The notes beneath the pieces were generated by a model that did no database searches, had not been told where the DNA came from, and saw only the letters and a list, made by a program, of their open reading frames with translations. Source: WLJO01 sp032117595 (lineage in GTDB: Bacteria; Actinomycetota; Acidimicrobiia; Acidimicrobiales; Ilumatobacteraceae). From it: a DNA stretch of 64,000 bases. Below, in pieces: positions 58,912 to 64,000 of the stretch. Both the position numbers and the translations under genes were made by a program. Numbering within the stretch: position 1 is the first letter of the stretch; each line of letters starts with the position of its first letter. The DNA lies in NCBI GenBank assembly GCA_032117595.1, contig JAULYZ010000030.1, positions 5,215 through 69,214 on the forward strand, read 5' to 3'.

Positions 58912-60012
58912 ATGCCCGGATCTCCCCAGAACTACCTCGCCGTCATCAAGGTGATCGGTGTAGGCGGTGGCGGTGTCAACGCCGTCAACCGGATGATCGA
59001 CGCCGGCCTCAAGGGCGTCGAGTTCGTGGCCGTCAATACTGATGCCCAGGCGCTCCTCATGAGCGACGCCGACGTGAAGCTCGACATCGGCCGGGACCTC
59101 ACCCGCGGTCTCGGAGCCGGTAGCGATCCCGAGGTCGGCCGTGCCGCTGCAGAGGCTCACCGCGACGAGGTCGAGGAAGTCATCAAGGGCGCCGACATGG
59201 TGTTCATCACCGCGGGTGAGGGCGGCGGGACCGGAACGGGCGCCGCGCCCGTGATCTCCGAGATCGCCCGGAACATGGGCGCACTCACCATCGGTGTCGT
59301 GACCCGTCCGTTCGCCTTCGAGGGTCGCCGTCGCGCCGTGCAGGCCGAGACCGGGATCCAGAAGCTGCGTGAGAAGGTCGACACGATCATCATCATCCCG
59401 AACGATCGACTGTTGACGGTCTCGAACGACAAGACGAGTGTGCTCAACGCGTTCAAGATGGCGGACGAGGTGTTGCTCCAGGGCGTTTCGGGCATCACGA
59501 ATCTCATCACCACACCGGGCCTGATCAACACTGATTTCGCCGACGTGAAGATGATCCTGTCCAGCGCTGGCACAGCCCTGATGGGTATCGGTCAGGCGAG
59601 CGGCGAGAACCGGGCGGTGGCTGCTGCAAAGTCGGCCATCAGCAGTCCTCTGCTCGAGAGCAGCATCGACGGTGCCCGCGGCATCCTGCTGAACATCACG
59701 GGTCCGAGCGATCTCGGTCTGTTCGAGATGAACTCGGCAGCGGAGATCATCCAGGGCGTTGCGCACCCCGATGCGAACATCATCTTCGGCACGGTGATCG
59801 ACGATGAGATGGGCGACGAGGTGAAGGTCACCGTGATTGCTGCGGGCTTCGACCGATGGGACGCAGGAACGGCGAAGCAGCCCACGCTGCGTGCCGTCGA
59901 CTCCCCGAAGCCGGCTTCCTCGTTGAAGGGGCTCTTTGCCGAGGACGACGCGAGCCGGGACCCGCTCTCCGACGGCGACGACGACTTCGACGTGCCCTCG
60001 TTCCTCAAATGA
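58912..60012 (+). CDS. ftsZ: Cell division GTPase FtsZ
   Basis: A 366-residue tubulin homologue. VIGVGGGGVNAVNRMI, FITAGEGGGTGTGAAPVI (GTP signature) near residue 104, NFADV-like TDFADVKMIL T7 loop and a DDFDVPSFLK C-terminal peptide for SepF/FtsW-type partners. The C-terminal linker is short, about 45 residues. The ATG at 58912 has AGAGGA 7 bases upstream. A 160-base gap separates it from ftsQ, the largest inside the cluster after rsmH, so an own promoter is likely, though none is obvious to me. Confidence 0.97.
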   Translation: MPGSPQNYLAVIKVIGVGGGGVNAVNRMIDAGLKGVEFVAVNTDAQALLMSDADVKLDIGRDLTRGLGAGSDPEVGRAAAEAHRDEVEEVIKGADMVFITAGEGGGTGTGAAPVISEIARNMGALTIGVVTRPFAFEGRRRAVQAETGIQKLREKVDTIIIIPNDRLLTVSNDKTSVLNAFKMADEVLLQGVSGITNLITTPGLINTDFADVKMILSSAGTALMGIGQASGENRAVAAAKSAISSPLLESSIDGARGILLNITGPSDLGLFEMNSAAEIIQGVAHPDANIIFGTVIDDEMGDEVKVTVIAAGFDRWDAGTAKQPTLRAVDSPKPASSLKGLFAEDDASRDPLSDGDDDFDVPSFLK

Positions 60013-60049
60013 GCCTTGTTCGCCACAGAAGCGGGCACCTGCCCCGTCG

Positions 60050-60778
60050 GTGAGCGAGCAGTACGAGCTCTACGAAGCGTCGGTCCGAGAGCGGGTCGAC
60101 GCAGTCCGCAACCGGATCCGTGCTGCAGGCGGGCAAGAGGTGGACATCGTCGGGGTGACCAAGGGGGCCGACGTGGACGCCATCAGGGCGGCGGTGTCAG
60201 CAGGGGTTCGCCACATCGGGGAGAACTTTGCCCAGGAGATGATCCCGAAGGTCCGTGTCGCACGATCGCTCGGTCTCGCCTTCGAGTCGCACTTCATCGG
60301 TCGGCTCCAGACCAACAAGGTTCGACAGCTCGCCGAGGTGGTCGACCTGTGGCAGAGCGTCGACCGGGAGCCGGCAGTGCGCGAGATCGCACGTCGATCT
60401 CCCGGTTCGCGAGTCCTCGTGCAGTTGAACCTGACGGGCGAGCCCGACAAGGGCGGCTGTTCCCCCGAGTCCCTCGACGCACTCGTCGGGGTCGCGCACG
60501 AACTGGGTCTTCGGGTGGAAGGGCTCATGACCGTGGGTCCCACCGACGCAGACCCCGTGGCGACGCGCTCGGTCTTCCGGGCCACTCGGGCGGCCGTCGA
60601 CCGGCTCGGCCTGCGGACCTGTTCGATGGGGATGTCCTCGGATCTCGAGATCGCAGTGCAGGAGGGGACCACCCTGGTCCGCATCGGTACCGCCCTGTTC
60701 GGTCCGCGCCCCGGGCGTCGACCACCCGCGCGCACGGACGAGTCCGGGCAGGAGGATCACGGAGGCAGTAGGCCATGA
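60050..60778 (+). CDS. YggS-family PLP homeostasis protein
   Basis: A 242-residue PLP-binding protein of the YggS/PROSC family. The PLP lysine is in IVGVTKGADVDAI, then RHIGENFAQEM, FIGRLQTNK, VQLNLTGEPDKGG, GLMTVGP and SMGMSSDLEIAVQEGTTLVRIGTALFG. It buffers free PLP and has no known catalytic activity. It commonly lies between ftsZ and sepF in Gram-positive bacteria, as here. GTG start 37 bases after ftsZ. The last 20 residues are polar. Confidence 0.92.
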   Translation: MSEQYELYEASVRERVDAVRNRIRAAGGQEVDIVGVTKGADVDAIRAAVSAGVRHIGENFAQEMIPKVRVARSLGLAFESHFIGRLQTNKVRQLAEVVDLWQSVDREPAVREIARRSPGSRVLVQLNLTGEPDKGGCSPESLDALVGVAHELGLRVEGLMTVGPTDADPVATRSVFRATRAAVDRLGLRTCSMGMSSDLEIAVQEGTTLVRIGTALFGPRPGRRPPARTDESGQEDHGGSRP

Positions 60779-60803
60779 ACTACCCTTGCGCCCGGAGGAC
60801 ACA

Positions 60804-61391
60804 ATGACGCTCTGGAAGAGGGCCATGGACTATCTCGGTCTTGGGCCCGAGGATCCCTACGACGACTACGACCTGCCCGAGGAGCCCGAGCCGCAGCGCC
60901 CCCAGCGCGGACCCCGGCCGGCGCCGCAGGGCTGGGACGCTGAACCGCGCGGGCGTCAGCGGGGATGGGACGACGATCCCTCCGGGCGCGGTCCTGCCTA
61001 TCGAGTCAATCCTGCGCGCGATCTCGATCCCGTGCCGCCGCGACGCCCCGCGCCGGTCGACGCGGGTGACCCCTCCGGGCTCACGGTTCGCCTCCCACCG
61101 CGCGGGCAACAGGCGTCGGCACGGCCTCAGCCAACCGTAGCCCCGGGTGAACCTCACACCGTGCGCCCGCGCCGCTTCGATCAGGCGCAGGAAGTGGCGG
61201 ACAAGTTCAAGGAGGGCCAGCCGGTCATCATGAACCTCGAGGGGACCGACCGCGAGCTCTCCCGACGCCTCATCGATTTCGCGAGCGGTCTCTGTTACGG
61301 ACTCAGCGGCACGATGGAAAAAGTGGCAACCGGCGTGTACCTCCTGAAGCCGTTCAGCCGGACCGGGCACACCGACAATTACGACGACTGA
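60804..61391 (+). CDS. sepF: Cell division protein SepF
   Basis: A 195-residue SepF. The N-terminal MTLWKRAMDYLGLGPED amphipathic helix binds membrane. A long acidic/Pro/Arg-rich linker (20-115) leads to the SepF core (about 120-185): RPRRFDQAQEVADKFKEG, PVIMNLEGTDRELSRRLIDFASGLCYGLSG and VYLLKP. SepF tethers FtsZ to the membrane in actinobacteria that lack FtsA. ATG 60804 is supported by GGAGGA 4 bases upstream, somewhat close; ATG 60786 is an alternative. Confidence 0.95.
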   Translation: MTLWKRAMDYLGLGPEDPYDDYDLPEEPEPQRPQRGPRPAPQGWDAEPRGRQRGWDDDPSGRGPAYRVNPARDLDPVPPRRPAPVDAGDPSGLTVRLPPRGQQASARPQPTVAPGEPHTVRPRRFDQAQEVADKFKEGQPVIMNLEGTDRELSRRLIDFASGLCYGLSGTMEKVATGVYLLKPFSRTGHTDNYDD

Positions 61392-61427
61392 AACATTTCC
61401 GTCCTCGTGTGCATGCCGACCCGCGTC

Positions 61428-61433
61428 TAGGAT
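61428..61433 (+). promoter_or_regulatory. -10 element TAGGAT for divIVA
   Basis: TAGGAT lies 6 bases before the ATG at 61440. This suggests divIVA has its own leaderless promoter inside the division cluster. Confidence 0.5.
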
Positions 61434-61439
61434 GCGTGC

Positions 61440-62420
61440 ATGTCGGTGACCCCGGATCAGATCGCAAACGCTGCTTTTTCCCTTGTTCGGAAGGGTTTCG
61501 ACCCCGACGAGGTGCGTGCCTTCCAGCACTCGGTGGCCCAGGCCCTCGACAGCGCCCTGGAATACGCATCGCTCATGGAGCAGCGGGCAAAGGCCGCAGC
61601 GGCGCGTCTGAACCAGCTCGATCAGTCGGGCACGGGAAGCACCGTCACACACGGCGCCGATCACACGCCGGGTCAACCTGCCGTCACCTCGAGCACGGTG
61701 GTGATCCGCGCCGACGACGCACAGGCGATCAGCCGCACGATGGTGCTCGCACAGCGAGCCGCCGATCAGGCGATCGAGGAAGCGCGAGCTGCTGCCGCAT
61801 CGCTCGTCGCTGATGCCGAGGCAGATGTTGCCCGGATGCGCTCGGATGCCGAGATCGAGTCGGCACGTTTGCTCGCCGAGGCACGCAACGAGGCACAGCG
61901 TGCCGGTGAGGCCGAGCGAGTGAAGGTGGCAGCAGAGATCCAGGCGCTGCTCGCCCGACTCGACTTTCTCCGGGAAGACGTGCGCGCCATGCAGTCACAT
62001 GCGGATGTGCAGCGCCAGCGCCTCGTGGAGTCTGCTGAGGCACTCCGAATGGTTGCCGAGGCCCGCTTGGGCCAGGTGTCCGAGGCGCCTGCGCCCGTGC
62101 TGTCGCCCTCGGCGGAGATGCCCCGTCAGCGTGAGGTGCCGCAGGCAGTGATCTCGGCAGCAGCTGCGCCGTCGGCAGTGATTGCTCCGGATGCGGTGAA
62201 GGTTGCCGCAGCGGAGTCGAGTTCACCCGGGGCCGGGGTGACCACCACCGCACCGCTCACGCTGTCGTTCTCGGAGGATCCCACCGGCCCGATCCCCGCT
62301 GTGCGCCCGTCGTCGGGGCCGGTGAGTGTCCCCGACGTCGATGACTGGGACGAGCCGCCGTCGGTGCGGATCCGTGTCGTGCGTCCCGACGGGCACGACT
62401 CCGCAGAGAACGCGCACTGA
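61440..62420 (+). CDS. divIVA: DivIVA/Wag31-like protein
   Basis: A 326-residue coiled-coil protein. The N-terminal lipid-binding DivIVA domain is SVTPDQIANAAFSLVRKGFDPDEVRAFQHSVAQAL, with the FDPDEV motif at about 20-25. A coiled coil spans about 30-70 and 95-205 with long Ala/Glu/Arg runs. The last 110 residues are Pro/Ser/Ala-rich and disordered, ending in an acidic/basic tail. It marks poles or septum and directs wall growth in actinobacteria. It has a -10 element 6 bases upstream. Confidence 0.92.
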   Translation: MSVTPDQIANAAFSLVRKGFDPDEVRAFQHSVAQALDSALEYASLMEQRAKAAAARLNQLDQSGTGSTVTHGADHTPGQPAVTSSTVVIRADDAQAISRTMVLAQRAADQAIEEARAAAASLVADAEADVARMRSDAEIESARLLAEARNEAQRAGEAERVKVAAEIQALLARLDFLREDVRAMQSHADVQRQRLVESAEALRMVAEARLGQVSEAPAPVLSPSAEMPRQREVPQAVISAAAAPSAVIAPDAVKVAAAESSSPGAGVTTTAPLTLSFSEDPTGPIPAVRPSSGPVSVPDVDDWDEPPSVRIRVVRPDGHDSAENAH

Positions 62421-62429
62421 GACCCCGGA

Positions 62430-62449
62430 CCCCCTCCTGATGCAGGGGG
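62430..62449 (+). terminator. Hairpin after divIVA
   Basis: CCCCCT-CCTGATGC-AGGGGG, a 6-base perfect stem with an 8-base loop, 9 bases after the stop. No T-tract follows. Confidence 0.4.
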
Positions 62450-62488
62450 AGCCTGCGGCGTAGTCCCGTCGGCGCGTACATCAACTCG

Positions 62489-62494
62489 TATGCT
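62489..62494 (+). promoter_or_regulatory. -10-like element TATGCT upstream of ileS
   Basis: TATGCT lies 12 bases before the ATG at 62507. The leader would be only about five bases and holds no ribosome site. Confidence 0.4.
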
Positions 62495-62506
62495 GAGGCG
62501 CTTGCC

Positions 62507-64000
62507 ATGGTGTACCCGAACGTCGACCCCCAGCCCGATCTGCCTGCGCTCGAGAACGCTGTTCTTGCCCGCTGGGAATCCGAACGAACCTTTGCCCGCT
62601 CGATCGAGGTCCGTCAGGACGACGACGAGTTCGTGTTCTACGACGGGCCGCCGTTTGCGAACGGACTGCCGCATTACGGACACCTGCTCACCGGATTCGT
62701 GAAGGACGCGGTACCGCGCTATCGAACGATGCGTGGTCAGCGCGTGGAGCGGCGCTTTGGTTGGGACTGCCACGGTCTGCCCGCAGAGGTGGAGACCGAG
62801 AAAGAACTGAAGATCAGCGGGCACCCCGAGATCACGGCCTACGGGATCGGTCGCTTCAACGATGCGTGCCGCACGAGCGTGCTGCGGTACACCAACGAGT
62901 GGGAGCGGTACGTCACCCGCCAGGCCCGTTGGGTCGACTTCGGGAACGATTACAAGACCCTCGACCCGGCCTACATGGAGAGCGTGATGTGGGCCTTCCG
63001 CACGCTGTGGGACAAGGGCCTGATCTACGAGGGGTATCGCGTGCTCGCGTACTGCTGGCGCTGCGAGACCCCACTCTCGAACACCGAGACCCGGATGGAT
63101 GACGTCTACCGGGACCGTCAGGATCCGGCGCTCACGGTGGCCTTCGAACTCGACAACGGCGATCGGATCCTTGCCTGGACCACCACGCCGTGGACCCTTC
63201 CTTCCAATCTGGCGCTCGCTGTCGGGCCGGACATCGACTACGCAGTCATGGAGGAGGGCGGGCATCGTTATCTCCTCGCAGAAGCGCGGCTCGGCGCCTA
63301 CGAGAAGGAACTCGCCGCTGCAACGAGGGTGGGCACGGTGAGGGGCGCTGATCTCGTCGGACGCCGGTACACGCCCTTGTTCGACTTCCTCGCCGATACG
63401 GAGAACGCGTTCCAGGTGCTCGGCGCCGACTTCGTCTCGACCGAGGACGGCACCGGCGTCGTGCACCTTGCCCCGGGATTCGGCGAGGACGACCAGGTGG
63501 CCTGCAGCGCTGCAGGGATCCCCACGATCTGTCCGATGGACAGTCGTGGCCGGTACACCTCGGTCGTCAGTCGTTGGGCGGGGGAGCACGTCTTCGAGGC
63601 CAATCGTGACGTGATCCGGCATCTCAAGGAGGCCGGTGTCGTGGTCCGCCACGATTCCTACAACCACCCGTATCCGCACTGCTGGCGCTGTGCGGAGCCG
63701 TTGGTCTACCGCGCCATCTCGAGTTGGTTCGTCAGGGTGACTGCGTTCCGCGATCGCATGGTGGAACTGAATCAGGAGATCCGCTGGGTGCCCGAGCACG
63801 TCAAGGACGGGTCGTTCGGCAAGTGGCTCGCCAATGCACGCGATTGGTCGATCAGCCGCAATCGCTTCTGGGGCTCGCCGATCCCGGTGTGGAAGAGCGA
63901 CAACCCCGAGTACCCACGTATCGACGTGTACGGCTCGTGTGCCGAACTCGAGCGCGACTTCGGTGTCGCCGTCACCGATCTCCATCGGCCGTTCGTCGAC
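62507..64000 (+). CDS. ileS: Isoleucyl-tRNA synthetase, eukaryote-like type (N-terminal part)
   Basis: The first 498 codons are present; the gene runs off the window end. FYDGPPFANGLPHYGHLLTG holds the HIGH-type motif as HYGH, and RRFGWDCHGLPAEVETEKEL follows, both characteristic of the eukaryote-like (IleS2) class found in mycobacteria. The editing domain shows LAWTTTPWTLPSNLALAVGP and GTGVVHLAPGFGEDD. Zinc-type CWRCETPL and CWRCAEPLVYRAISSWFVRV are present. It charges tRNA-Ile. The KMSKS loop is outside the window. ATG 62507 starts the family sequence. Confidence 0.93.
   Translation, partial: MVYPNVDPQPDLPALENAVLARWESERTFARSIEVRQDDDEFVFYDGPPFANGLPHYGHLLTGFVKDAVPRYRTMRGQRVERRFGWDCHGLPAEVETEKELKISGHPEITAYGIGRFNDACRTSVLRYTNEWERYVTRQARWVDFGNDYKTLDPAYMESVMWAFRTLWDKGLIYEGYRVLAYCWRCETPLSNTETRMDDVYRDRQDPALTVAFELDNGDRILAWTTTPWTLPSNLALAVGPDIDYAVMEEGGHRYLLAEARLGAYEKELAAATRVGTVRGADLVGRRYTPLFDFLADTENAFQVLGADFVSTEDGTGVVHLAPGFGEDDQVACSAAGIPTICPMDSRGRYTSVVSRWAGEHVFEANRDVIRHLKEAGVVVRHDSYNHPYPHCWRCAEPLVYRAISSWFVRVTAFRDRMVELNQEIRWVPEHVKDGSFGKWLANARDWSISRNRFWGSPIPVWKSDNPEYPRIDVYGSCAELERDFGVAVTDLHRPFVD

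Noticed and set aside
62421..62506. T-box leader upstream of ileS
   Set aside because: The gap is only 86 bases and lacks the T-box antiterminator core and specifier loop that I could recognise.
62126..63985. 619-codon open frame on the minus strand opposite divIVA and ileS
   Set aside because: It is the complement of two well-recognised genes in a high-GC genome, shows no domain and has composition typical of shadow frames.

Overview
The window is a high-GC, gene-dense stretch of an actinobacterial chromosome with 65 protein genes (two cut by the window ends), a tRNA gene and an RNase P RNA gene. The lineage points are the complete division and cell-wall cluster with SepF and DivIVA, an MtrA/MtrB/LpqB-like locus, a PimB'-like mannosyltransferase followed by an SRPBCC gene, an F420-type LLM oxidoreductase, a DUF3040 protein and a eukaryote-like isoleucyl-tRNA synthetase. 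Class Acidimicrobiia (Ilumatobacter/Microthrix-like) fits best, but this is an inference from gene content. I see no prophage, insertion sequence, integron or CRISPR array.

Layout. 1-11.4 kb: the hemW end, tRNA-Val, two lipoproteins (one with a chagasin-like domain), a putative dioxygenase, two oxidoreductases, a class A penicillin-binding protein, a zinc-ribbon protein, a phosphatase, a cyclic-nucleotide sensor and a phosphodiester glycosidase. 11.35-17 kb, minus strand: a membrane protein, a glycerol kinase-like protein, two tandem Tat-exported ferritin-like proteins, an AMP-forming acyl-CoA ligase and rnpB. 17.2-20.2 kb: a Fur/PerR regulator, rubrerythrin, an Fe-S oxidoreductase and DUF3501, which looks like a peroxide/iron module. 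20.2-28.6 kb: trpD, a NYN nuclease, queG, a pimB'-like gene, SRPBCC, ROK glucokinase, ppa and an ACT protein. 28.7-35.8 kb, minus strand: glpK, pfkA, the two-component system with a GerMN lipoprotein, and an inositol-phosphatase gene. 35.9-45.6 kb: NUDIX-dinB, DUF3040, a MoxR-DUF58-transglutaminase operon, an acyl-CoA dehydrogenase, HNH and lipoate-ligase genes.

45.8-64 kb is the division/cell-wall cluster, all on the plus strand: mraZ, rsmH, ftsL-like, ftsI, murE, mraY, ftsW, murG, murC, murB, ftsQ, ftsZ, yggS, sepF, divIVA and ileS (cut). Most junctions overlap by 4-8 bases, so translation is probably coupled. murF and murD are absent from their usual places. Upstream of mraZ is a 10-bp-phased ladder of TGGGN boxes, the expected MraZ operator. 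Between mraZ and rsmH is a 200-base structured leader that fits the actinobacterial mraW RNA motif.

Two themes run through the window. First, at least 15 genes have a TANNNT hexamer only 6-9 bases before the start codon, which indicates leaderless transcription; this pattern corrects the starts of pfkA, the response regulator, moxR and others. Second, three short tandem-repeat tracts (periods 17, 13 and 14 bases) each begin at or just after the stop codon of a gene.
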